Below, in pieces: positions 7,735-14,843 of a stretch of DNA of 64,000 bases. The translations under genes were made by a program, and so were the position numbers. The notes beneath the pieces were generated by a model that saw only the letters and a list, made by a program, of their open reading frames with translations, did no database searches and was not told where the DNA came from. The stretch is from Ciceribacter thiooxidans (GTDB lineage Bacteria > Pseudomonadota > Alphaproteobacteria > Rhizobiales > Rhizobiaceae): the NCBI RefSeq assembly GCF_014126615.1, contig NZ_CP059896.1:2056501-2120500 (forward strand). The letters run 5' to 3'. The stretch's first letter is position 1; each line of letters begins with the position of its first letter.

Positions 7735-8205
7735 ATGGCGAAAACGCGAGCAGAAATTCAACGCGAATACCGGGAGCGGAAGAAGGCACTGGCAAAGGCC
7801 GAACGCGCCAAGCCCGCCCCGGCGCTCGACCCGAACATGACGACCCCGACCCGGTCCTTCGCTGCCTTCCTCAAGGAACGCGAAGGCAACCTGATGTTCC
7901 CCGAAAATCTGCATTGGGTAGGTGTTGAGGTGGATATGGACCTGACGCGCGAACCGCCGAACCTTGAGACGGCGGGCGACTGGCAGGACATGGGCCTTGA
8001 CGTCAACAGCCTGACCATCGCCACGGGCATGGTCGGCGTCTTCATCGACGCCGCGAAGGAACTGGCGGAACTGATCAACGCCTACAAGACCGAAGAGATT
8101 GAACGGCAAATGAGCGGCGCGACCCCGGCAAAGGGGGAACAGCTTGAAGCCCGTCGTGCCCGGCTGGCGAAGAAGACCAGCCATTTCTTCCCGGTCATCG
8201 AATAG
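7735..8205 (+). CDS. Phage-region protein with basic N-terminus, possibly regulatory
   Basis: A 156-aa protein. The ATG at 7735 is chosen over upstream in-frame starts because it follows GAAGGTGAA and the upstream frame runs through the promoter and operator array. The first 30 residues (KTRAEIQREYRERKKALAKAERAK) are a strongly basic helix of a kind common at the N-terminus of phage accessory proteins. The rest is acidic and helical, with two hydrophobic patches near NSLTIATGMVGVFIDAAKEL. It could bind its own upstream GGTAAC repeats, but no recognised HTH or ribbon-helix-helix fold is evident. Confidence 0.6.
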   Translation: MAKTRAEIQREYRERKKALAKAERAKPAPALDPNMTTPTRSFAAFLKEREGNLMFPENLHWVGVEVDMDLTREPPNLETAGDWQDMGLDVNSLTIATGMVGVFIDAAKELAELINAYKTEEIERQMSGATPAKGEQLEARRARLAKKTSHFFPVIE

Positions 8206-8222
8206 CGATGGGCTGAAGAGTT

Positions 8223-8281
8223 GCCGTCAGACGGTTGCAGCCATCTGACGGCGGTTAGCGAGGCAGGCGCTTTCACCTGCC
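8223..8281. repeat. Two consecutive inverted repeats between phage genes
   Basis: GCCGTCAGA (8223-8231) pairs with TCTGACGGC (8244-8252), and GGCAGG (8262-8267) pairs with CCTGCC (8276-8281). There is no T-tract, so these are probably RNA processing or mRNA-stability structures, or weak terminators, ahead of the 8307 gene. Confidence 0.4.
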
Positions 8282-8306
8282 ACCCCATAACGAAAGGATT
8301 TATAGC

Positions 8307-8840
8307 ATGAAAGCACCGGAACTGCATCCCAGTGCCGCCCCGGCAATTGCCGATCCGAGTCCTGTAAGAGTCATCTTGGTTCAAGGAGCCGCCGCCCGCT
8401 ATATGCCCTTGGCCAAGCAGATTGCCGAACACCTCCTCAACTTTTTGAACAATTTCCCTTATCTTCGCGACGGGCAGGGAAATTGCGGCGAGGTTGCGGC
8501 AATTGCGCATGCCGTTGCCACGTGCGCAGGCTACGAGCCGCGCTTGCTTGGGGGTAATTGCCTCGACGCTAACGGTAGGGCGCCGTTTGGTCGTCGTGGC
8601 GGGCACTATTGGGTGGAAATGCCAGACGGCACGGTGATCGACGGTGCAGGCACTAATCGCGTTCAAGTCTATCGCCCCGGCGACCTGAACCTTCGCATGA
8701 TCCCCATCGTTGGTTACAGGCGCGGTGCTGCATGTATGCGCAAGGTCAAATCGTGGTTGGATTTGAGCGCGACGCTTCAAGAAAAGATTGGCAAATCGGG
8801 CAATTACCCTGGCTTGTCGCAGATGGAGGCCGCGTCGTGA
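8307..8840 (+). CDS. Transglutaminase-like (papain-fold) phage protein, putative
   Basis: A 177-aa protein with AAAGGA before the ATG. Residues 57-115 show the order Cys-His-Asp in the right contexts: DGQGNCGE with C60 at the start of a helix, then GGHYWVEM with H100 on a strand, and GTVIDGAG with D112. This arrangement is that of transglutaminase-like cysteine enzymes. I infer a cysteine hydrolase or transferase of unknown substrate; the family assignment is by motif only. The next gene overlaps its stop (GTGA), so the two are coupled. Confidence 0.6.
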   Translation: MKAPELHPSAAPAIADPSPVRVILVQGAAARYMPLAKQIAEHLLNFLNNFPYLRDGQGNCGEVAAIAHAVATCAGYEPRLLGGNCLDANGRAPFGRRGGHYWVEMPDGTVIDGAGTNRVQVYRPGDLNLRMIPIVGYRRGAACMRKVKSWLDLSATLQEKIGKSGNYPGLSQMEAAS

Positions 8841-9052
8841 ACATGGAAGAACGCCGCCATTTCCCCGAACTCCACCGCCGCAGCGATATCTATGGAACTT
8901 TAACCTGCGAACAGTTGGTGCACCGGCTGGACGTTCTGGAAAGCTTCATTCTCGGCACGATTGGTGAACCGTCCCCGCTGATCGGTCTGCCGGGCGAGGA
9001 AGAAGCGGATTTCCTTGAAGATGGCGACCCCGACTCTGACTCGCGCATCTGA
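8837..9052 (+). CDS. Small acidic phage-region protein, unknown function
   Basis: A 71-aa protein. The GTG at 8837 overlaps the previous stop (GTGA) and sits 7 bp after GGAGG; an ATG at 8843 is an alternative. The N-terminal half is a helix-forming charged segment (MEERRHFPELHRR..YGTLTCEQLVHRLDVLESFILG) and the C-terminus is strongly acidic (EEEADFLEDGDPDSDSR). It is coupled to the transglutaminase-like gene, so it may be a partner or inhibitor of it, but this is only context. A terminator follows at 9110. Confidence 0.55.
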   Translation: MNMEERRHFPELHRRSDIYGTLTCEQLVHRLDVLESFILGTIGEPSPLIGLPGEEEADFLEDGDPDSDSRI

Positions 9053-9109
9053 CGCCGGACCATGAGGGCAACATTGCGTCACTTTTCTATTGAGTTTTGA
9101 GTCAATCCT

Positions 9110-9136
9110 CCCGCCGATCAACATCGGCGGGCTTTT
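9110..9136 (+). terminator. Rho-independent terminator
   Basis: CCCGCCGAT (9110-9118), loop CAAC, ATCGGCGGG (9123-9131), then CTTTTC. It closes the phage accessory transcript and isolates the DUF262/HEPN module that follows. Confidence 0.75.
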
Positions 9137-9202
9137 CATTTGCCGATTTTTGCCCATACGCTATGAGTCGTCCCATTGCCTGGCGGAGCGAGAAGAGAGT
9201 CC

Positions 9203-10390
9203 ATGACGGAAAAAGAGATTATAATCGGTGACGTAGAAGAAGCCATTGAAGAGATTCCTTCTCCAGAAGCCATCGACCCTGACGAGTTTTTTGCAAAGAA
9301 CGCTTTTCGGATCATTTACCAGACGAATAACTTCTTCCTCACTCAGATCCATGAGTTGGTTACAAAAGGCGAAGTTCTGAACATTCGACCCGAATATCAA
9401 CGGCGACTGGTATGGTCTACAGCGCAAAAGTCGCGTCTTATCGAGTCCCTGTTGCTGAACATCCCCATTCCGCCCGTTTTCTTCTACGAAAGCTCGGCTG
9501 CTCGCTATGAAGTGATGGATGGACAGCAAAGATTGAACTGCATACGCGAATTCATCGCGGGCGATTTCGCACTTGCCGGTCTCCAAGTTCTCAAGCCGCT
9601 GAATGGCATAAGGTTCTCGCGATGCCCTCCCCGTATAAAGCGGGCATTAGAACGTTCCTCGGTCTCTGCAATTATTCTTCTTCTTGAAAGCGATACTGGC
9701 GACGTGGCAGACCGCTTAAGCATGCGCGATATCAGGCGTTTCATTTTCGACAGGCTTAACACTGGCGGCAAGAAACTAAACGCGCAGGAGATCAGAAATG
9801 CGTTGAACCCGGGCCCCTTCAATCAAGCTGTAATCAACATATCGCGATCGCGGCTATTTACGGACATTTTCGACATACCGCCATATGTCGAGACGGATCC
9901 AAACGACTATTATGAAAACCCTGTTCGACAGAGGAACTCACTTTATTCCTCCATGGGCGACTGCCAGCTAGTGCTTCGTTACTTCGCTTTGAAAGACGAT
10001 ACCAACATCCGCGGATCAATGAAGTCGATGCTTGATAGGGCAATGGAGCGCCAGTTGTCCGATGACGAGGCCACTCGCGCAGTAAACGACTATCTGGAGC
10101 GATTGAATTTTCTCTACACTCTTTTTGACCAGGAGCCATTTCAACTACTGCCAGACGAGAAGAACCGCATCCGCGTTTCTGCCGCGATCTACGACGCATC
10201 TATGGTCGCGATCGATAAGCTCTGGCATTCCCGCGTGGCAATTGAGCAGAACAAGCAGGGAGTCTTACAACGGATGAAAGCGGCGTTGAGCGACCCGAAG
10301 GATCTCACAACTCTCACCGGACAAGGGAATACCGCCCAAGCAGTTCGCGACCGGATCAGTTTGATGGAACGCGTCCTCACACCAGCTTGA
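9203..10390 (+). CDS. DUF262 domain protein (ParB/sulfiredoxin-like NTPase fold), defence-associated
   Basis: A 395-aa protein starting at the ATG at 9203 after GAAGAGAG. The N-terminal half carries the DUF262 signature: PEYQRRLVWS, then SLLLNIPIPPVFFYE, then the catalytic-type DGQQRLN motif with D106, Q108, Q109 and R110, and later FDRLNTGGKKLNAQEIRNAL. DUF262 is the fold of the GmrS half of GmrSD modification-dependent enzymes. No C-terminal DUF1524 HNH nuclease motif is seen, so the nuclease is likely the adjacent HEPN protein. The pair sits between a terminator and the putative attR. The region is richer in AT than the flanking chromosome. Confidence 0.85.
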   Translation: MTEKEIIIGDVEEAIEEIPSPEAIDPDEFFAKNAFRIIYQTNNFFLTQIHELVTKGEVLNIRPEYQRRLVWSTAQKSRLIESLLLNIPIPPVFFYESSAARYEVMDGQQRLNCIREFIAGDFALAGLQVLKPLNGIRFSRCPPRIKRALERSSVSAIILLLESDTGDVADRLSMRDIRRFIFDRLNTGGKKLNAQEIRNALNPGPFNQAVINISRSRLFTDIFDIPPYVETDPNDYYENPVRQRNSLYSSMGDCQLVLRYFALKDDTNIRGSMKSMLDRAMERQLSDDEATRAVNDYLERLNFLYTLFDQEPFQLLPDEKNRIRVSAAIYDASMVAIDKLWHSRVAIEQNKQGVLQRMKAALSDPKDLTTLTGQGNTAQAVRDRISLMERVLTPA

Positions 10391-10400
10391 AGTGTCAGCA

Positions 10401-11252
10401 ATGACCACGGAATTTTCAGTTATATATGAAGAATTCGCTGAGAATTTGGAGGCGCTAAAGGCGGTTGTTACTGCGTTTTCTACGCCCGGGGCCGGTTCAG
10501 GGAAGACACGCGTTGCTGCCGCGAATTCCGCAACGTTGCTTCTCGCCGCCACTTTCGAAGAGTTTGTCCGCGAGATGGCTCGAGCCTATGCGAAGGCAGT
10601 TATCGCATCGTGCGCGACTATCGATGACGTTCCGATGAAGTTTATCAAGCATGTCTGGAGCCGATACGTAGACGGCTTTGCGAAAATGCAGTTCGACAAC
10701 AAAATTAAACGAGAGGAGAGTATATCAGCGGCACACTCCCGATTTACACTATTTCACGAGTTTTCTCTGGGCGACCTTAGTAAAGATATATACAAGGAGC
10801 TTATTCACAACGAAAACAACATGAGGCCGCAGCAAATAAACAATCTGTTCACAATCAGCAACCTCTCCAATCTTTGCTTACAAATATCAGAGACATATCC
10901 ACTTAGTGGCCATTTTAATTCTCCCGATCAAGGAAAAATTCACGGGCTTCTACTGGACGATCTGAACGACTTCATGCAACGCAGGAATGACGTCGCACAT
11001 GCAATCGCGATGTCGAGTTCTAGTGGCTCGGATCAGTTGGCGAAAGATATCGAGTTCCTGCGCTGCATCGGCGAGGCCATGAGCATTACCCTGGGCGCGC
11101 TCGCACCGAAGCCCTACTGCTCCCTTGAGCACGCCCAACCAGCCACCTCGCCGATTGCCATGCAGGCGGCTCCAGCACCCTCAAATGGGCAGCAAGGAAT
11201 GCTCGCGCGGCTCTTTCACCGTTTGAGAGCGTCCGGTAACGGACCGCATTAA
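10401..11252 (+). CDS. MAE_28990/MAE_18760-like HEPN nuclease, partner of DUF262 protein
   Basis: A 283-aa protein from the ATG at 10401 (an in-frame GTG at 10392 is possible), 10 bp after the DUF262 stop. N-terminal helices (LLLAATFEEFVREMARAYAKAV) and a late R-N-D-V-A-H motif (R195 to H200, the R-x4-H active-site signature) fit the HEPN RNase family commonly encoded next to DUF262 genes. HEPN enzymes cleave RNA and act in abortive infection and toxin-antitoxin systems. The gene is AT-rich with many ATA, AAA and TTA-type codons, unlike its neighbours, which suggests recent transfer. The last about 45 residues are low-complexity. Confidence 0.8.
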   Translation: MTTEFSVIYEEFAENLEALKAVVTAFSTPGAGSGKTRVAAANSATLLLAATFEEFVREMARAYAKAVIASCATIDDVPMKFIKHVWSRYVDGFAKMQFDNKIKREESISAAHSRFTLFHEFSLGDLSKDIYKELIHNENNMRPQQINNLFTISNLSNLCLQISETYPLSGHFNSPDQGKIHGLLLDDLNDFMQRRNDVAHAIAMSSSSGSDQLAKDIEFLRCIGEAMSITLGALAPKPYCSLEHAQPATSPIAMQAAPAPSNGQQGMLARLFHRLRASGNGPH

Positions 11253-11350
11253 AAATCTGCCCCAAATTCCAGCCTTCACAATGTCCCAATTCACGATACG
11301 CTAATATTATCTTTTTGGTTATTTATCAATAGATTACCTCTTGTATTTTT

Positions 11351-11376
11351 GAGAGATTCGAGTTTTCGAGTCTCTC
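11351..11376. repeat. Inverted repeat overlapping the att site
   Basis: GAGAGATTCGA (11351-11361) and TCGAGTCTCTC (11366-11376) pair fully with one G-T wobble around a 4-nt loop. The right arm is the T-loop/T-stem part of the tRNA-like end. No T-run follows directly, so a terminator role is weak. Confidence 0.5.
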
Positions 11377-11387
11377 ATCGCCCACCA
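11365..11387 (+). other. tRNA 3'-end fragment, probable prophage attR
   Basis: The sequence reads as the last 23 nt of a class I tRNA: T-loop TTCGAGT (11365-11371), T-stem strand CTCTC (11372-11376), acceptor strand ATCGCCC (11377-11383), discriminator A and CCA (11385-11387), then a T-rich tract. No 5' tRNA half precedes it, so it is a duplicated tRNA end as left by tRNA-targeted integrases. It would imply an intact tRNA starting GGGCGAT at the left end of the element, outside the window; tRNA-Val is my best guess. Confidence 0.65.
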
Positions 11388-11470
11388 TTTTTCCAAGTTT
11401 TAAGCTTTTGATGTGTTTGAGCAGAATTATGTAGCCAATGCTACAGCGACTGCTTTTTGGCACGAAGCGG

Positions 11471-12265
11471 TCACCGGACGCGACGAAACCATTCCTTTTC
11501 CTGAGCGGCCCTTAGCTGGTCGAGATCGAAGTCCGTGTAGATGATGCCCTGTTGCTTGCCTCCCATTGCGAGCATCTGCCCCGACGCACCCACAGCAAAG
11601 GAATGTCCGTCATCTTTAGGTTCGGGGTAATTTGCGACCGCGATTCCGATTACTGATTGAAAAGCTGTTGCACGGACCCCCGCAACGCGAATGTCGCCAA
11701 CCTCGACATCATCGACAAGAGGGCTGCTGTTCGGCACGAGGATGACTTCTACTCCAGAACGAACTAGATCGGATGCAACATCCGGAAACTCGCGATCCAT
11801 GCAAATCATGATCCCGACAGCCACCTGCCCACGGCGGGTGTCAAGACGAAAAACTGAAGAACTATCCCCAGGCGCGCAGGCCTCTTCGGGCGCATCGAAA
11901 AAGCAGATATGCCGCTTTCGTTGATGAAGTACGATGTCACCGTAACGATCGATCAGAACGGCGGAATTGAACGGTTTAGGCTCCGCCTCCTCTAGGAAGG
12001 TTGCAACAACCGCAATTTCTGTTCTGCGCGCGGCGGCACGAAATTTTTCAATAAACGCTCCCTGCAAATCTACAGCGCCATCGAGCCACGCAGCACGCGC
12101 GGCGGCGTCTTGAGGATTAAATTTGCTGTATCCGTTCGAGAACATCTCAGGAAACACGATAATATCTGCCGCTGCGTTGGACGCGCTGTTGATGACGGCA
12201 TCAATGTCTGCATCCGATAGAACCTGGGCGAGCGCCACCCGAAAAGACTTGGTCGACAAATGCAC
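11471..12265 (-). CDS. Carbon-nitrogen hydrolase (nitrilase superfamily)
   Basis: A 264-aa protein of normal size for single-domain nitrilase-superfamily amidases. The catalytic triad is visible: E40 in IVFPEMFS, K117 in HQRKRHICF, and C155 in GIMICMDREFPD. It hydrolyses C-N bonds of an amide, carbamoyl or nitrile substrate; which one cannot be read from the sequence. It is the first gene beyond the putative attR and is less GC-biased than the chromosome to its right, so it may be part of an older island. No operon partner is evident. Confidence 0.85.
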   Translation of the reverse strand: MHLSTKSFRVALAQVLSDADIDAVINSASNAAADIIVFPEMFSNGYSKFNPQDAAARAAWLDGAVDLQGAFIEKFRAAARRTEIAVVATFLEEAEPKPFNSAVLIDRYGDIVLHQRKRHICFFDAPEEACAPGDSSSVFRLDTRRGQVAVGIMICMDREFPDVASDLVRSGVEVILVPNSSPLVDDVEVGDIRVAGVRATAFQSVIGIAVANYPEPKDDGHSFAVGASGQMLAMGGKQQGIIYTDFDLDQLRAAQEKEWFRRVR

Positions 12266-12504
12266 CCACTCCTCAGCTAGCGTGACTTCATTTATTGCTC
12301 AGCGGCCTACGCCACGGGCAAACATCTGGTCGGGAAGATATGCTAGCAGACGCGCCTGTGGCTTCAACGGCCGCTGTTGACGCAAACCTGCCAACGCCGC
12401 GCCGGCCTCGCCTGGTGGCATTTGCTGCCTAATTTCGCTTTTTGCTGGAAGTGTTTGGCCCATACAGACATCACGGCACGGCAATGCGCCGCCGTCCCTC
12501 CCCC

Positions 12505-13521
12505 TTACAGTCCCAGCTCCTCGCGGTGTTCGAGATACCATTCGACGAAGCGGCGGACGCCGGTGTCGACGCCGGTTTCAGGCTTTTTGCCGGTGAGCGC
12601 GACGAGGAGGTCGGGGCTCGCATAGGTGCGCGGCACGTCGCCCTGCTGCATCGGCAGCATCTTGCGTTTGGCGGGCTTGCCCATGACGCTCTCGATCACC
12701 TCGATGAAATCGAGGAGCCCGACCGGCTGGCCGCCGCCGATGTTGACGACGCGGAACGGCGCCTGGTGCGACAGCGTGTCCTTCACGCTTCCCCCGACCC
12801 GATTCTCCTCCGACGGGGCGATCCGTGAAAGGTCGATGATCGAATCGACAAGGTCGTCGATATAGGTGAAGTCTCTGCTCATCTTGCCTTCGCCGTAGAC
12901 CTCGATCTCGCGGTCCTCGATCATCGCCTTGACGAACTTGAAAAGCGCCATGTCCGGGCGTCCCCAGGGGCCGTAGACGGTAAAGAAGCGGAAGGCCGTG
13001 GTCGGCACGCGGTAGAGGTGCGAATAGCTGTGGGCCATCAGCTCGGTCGCCTTCTTGGTGGCGGCGTAGAAGGTCAGCGGCTCGTCGGCGCGGTCGGTCT
13101 CGCGGAAGGGCACGTCCGGGTTGGCGCCATAGACCGACGAGGTCGAGGCGAGCATCAGGTGTCCGACCTTCAGGGTCTTCGCGAGTTCCAGGATGTTCCA
13201 GGAGCCGATGAGGTTGGAATCGAGATAGGCTTTCGGGTTTTCGAGGCTGTAGCGCACGCCCGCCTGGGCGGCGAGATGGATGATCACGTCCGGCTGGAAG
13301 TCGATCATCGCCTTCTCCAGTGCCGCACGGTCCTCCAGCATGGCGAGCGTCGGGCGGAAGGCCGGGAACTGCGCGAGCGCCGCGTGCCGCGCCTCCTTGA
13401 GTCGGAGATTGTAATAGGCCGTCATGCCGTCGAAGCCCGCGACCTCGTGGCCGTCCTGCAGCAGCCGGCGCGCCAGATGGAAGCCGATGAAGCCGGCCGT
13501 GCCCGTGATGAAATAGCGCAT
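12505..13521 (-). CDS. lpsL: UDP-glucuronate 4-epimerase-like NAD-dependent epimerase
   Basis: A 338-aa extended SDR enzyme. The start is the ATG at 13521, 7 bp after GAGG; a longer frame upstream lacks support. It has the NAD-binding [11 protein letters not shown] near the N-terminus, [18 protein letters not shown] and the catalytic YAATKKA (Tyr and Lys). This subfamily interconverts UDP-glucuronate and UDP-galacturonate to supply LPS or capsule; in Sinorhizobium the gene is lpsL. The gene symbol is by resemblance. It is divergent from the aldo/keto reductase gene with a 256-bp gap holding no other gene. Confidence 0.85.
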   Translation of the reverse strand: MRYFITGTAGFIGFHLARRLLQDGHEVAGFDGMTAYYNLRLKEARHAALAQFPAFRPTLAMLEDRAALEKAMIDFQPDVIIHLAAQAGVRYSLENPKAYLDSNLIGSWNILELAKTLKVGHLMLASTSSVYGANPDVPFRETDRADEPLTFYAATKKATELMAHSYSHLYRVPTTAFRFFTVYGPWGRPDMALFKFVKAMIEDREIEVYGEGKMSRDFTYIDDLVDSIIDLSRIAPSEENRVGGSVKDTLSHQAPFRVVNIGGGQPVGLLDFIEVIESVMGKPAKRKMLPMQQGDVPRTYASPDLLVALTGKKPETGVDTGVRRFVEWYLEHREELGL

Positions 13522-13777
13522 GATGTGACCTCGAAGAGAAAAAGCGATCCCGCCGGGCCGTCGCGCCCGCGCGTCTGCCCGAAGAAAGGGACTAGAGGCA
13601 TTAGCGCCGGTTGCGGCGGCCTGTCCAGCGCTCGCCGCCCCGCCGCATTGCCGCAGGCGGAAAACGGCTCCCGGCTGTGACCGCTGCGCCACCGGCCGAC
13701 CGCACCCGCCGGCTGCCTTGCTCAGGCCCCCTCCGTTTGCTAGTGGCAGGCGGGACCGGAAATATAGAGGAGACACT

Positions 13778-14764
13778 ATGCGACATCATTCGTTCGGAAG
13801 GACACCCTTCACCGTCAGCGAGATCGGCTTCGGGGCCTGGCAGATCGGCGGCTCGTGGGGCGACGTCTCCGAGGCCGACGGCCGGGCGGCGCTCAATGCC
13901 GCGCTCGACGCCGGCGTGACCTTCATCGACACCGCCGACGTCTACGGCGACGGCCGCTCGGAAAAGATCATCGCCGACGTGCTGAAGTCGCGCGGCGGTC
14001 AGCGCCCGATGGTGGCCACCAAGGCCGGCCGCCGCCTCGATCCGCATGTCGCGGAAGGCTATACCAAGGCCAATATCGAGCGCTTCATCGATCGCTCGCT
14101 CACAAACCTAGAGGTCGATTCGCTCGACCTCGTGCAGCTCCACTGCCCGCCGCAGGACGTCTATTACGATCCGGCGCTCTTCGAAGGCATGGAGGAGCTG
14201 CGCAAGGCCGGCAAGATCCGCAACTACGGCGTCAGCGTCGCGCGCGTGGAGGAAGCGCTGAAGGCGATCGATTATCCGGGCGTCGTCAGCGTCCAGATCA
14301 TCTACAACATCTTCCGCCAGCGGCCCGCCGACCTCTTCTTCAAGGAAGCGAAGCGGAAGAACATCGCCGTCATCGTCCGCGTGCCGCTCGCAAGCGGCCT
14401 GCTCTCGGGAAAGATCTCGGCGAAGACCGCCTTCTCCGCCGACGACCACCGCAGCTTCAACCGCCACGGCGAAGCCTTCGACGTCGGCGAGACCTTTGCC
14501 GGCGTACCTTTCGAGGTCGGCCTGCAGGCGGTCGAGGAAATCCGCAAGCTGGTGCCCGAGGGCGCGTCGATGGCGGCCTTCGCGCTCCGCTGGATCCTGA
14601 TGAACGAGGCGGTGACTGTGGTCATCCCCGGCGCCCGCAATGCCGAGCAGGCCCGCGCGAACGCAGCAGCCGCGGAGCTGCCGGCGCTTTCGGCGGACGT
14701 GATGAAGGCTGCGCGCGACACCTACGACCGGCTGGTCGCACCCCACGTCCATCACCGCTGGTAA
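13778..14764 (+). CDS. Aldo/keto reductase
   Basis: A 328-aa NADPH-dependent oxidoreductase. The ATG at 13778 follows AGAGGAG; codons upstream do not match the family start. The AKR tetrad is visible: D in [10 protein letters not shown] in the same motif, K in VATKAG and H in LVQLHCP. NADP-binding is marked by [14 protein letters not shown] near the C-terminus. The HHRW end and overall pattern resemble the YghZ/AKR13-type group. Substrate unknown. It converges on the phytase-like gene across a terminator. Confidence 0.88.
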   Translation: MRHHSFGRTPFTVSEIGFGAWQIGGSWGDVSEADGRAALNAALDAGVTFIDTADVYGDGRSEKIIADVLKSRGGQRPMVATKAGRRLDPHVAEGYTKANIERFIDRSLTNLEVDSLDLVQLHCPPQDVYYDPALFEGMEELRKAGKIRNYGVSVARVEEALKAIDYPGVVSVQIIYNIFRQRPADLFFKEAKRKNIAVIVRVPLASGLLSGKISAKTAFSADDHRSFNRHGEAFDVGETFAGVPFEVGLQAVEEIRKLVPEGASMAAFALRWILMNEAVTVVIPGARNAEQARANAAAAELPALSADVMKAARDTYDRLVAPHVHHRW

Positions 14765-14786
14765 GATTTCCGACGCAAGTCCGAAA

Positions 14787-14821
14787 AAGGAGGAGGCCAG
14801 GTGATCGCTCACCCGGCCTCC
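14787..14821 (-). terminator. Rho-independent terminator of the phytase-like gene
   Basis: GGAGGCCAGGTGA (14792-14804) pairs with TCACCCGGCCTCC (14809-14821) with one wobble. On the minus strand a T-run (complement of AAAAA at 14784-14788) follows the stem, so it serves the leftward gene; the reductase may also end in it. Confidence 0.65.
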
Positions 14822-14843
14822 AATCGTCTTGGGAGGACGATAA

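Noticed and set aside
11351..11376. Rho-independent terminator of the HEPN gene
   Set aside because: The hairpin is real but not followed by a T-run on either strand; its right arm is better explained as the tRNA T-arm remnant.
12299..12541. 80-aa minus-strand open frame before lpsL
   Set aside because: It overlaps the lpsL 3' end, lacks a ribosome site and shows no family; I could not show it is a transposase remnant.
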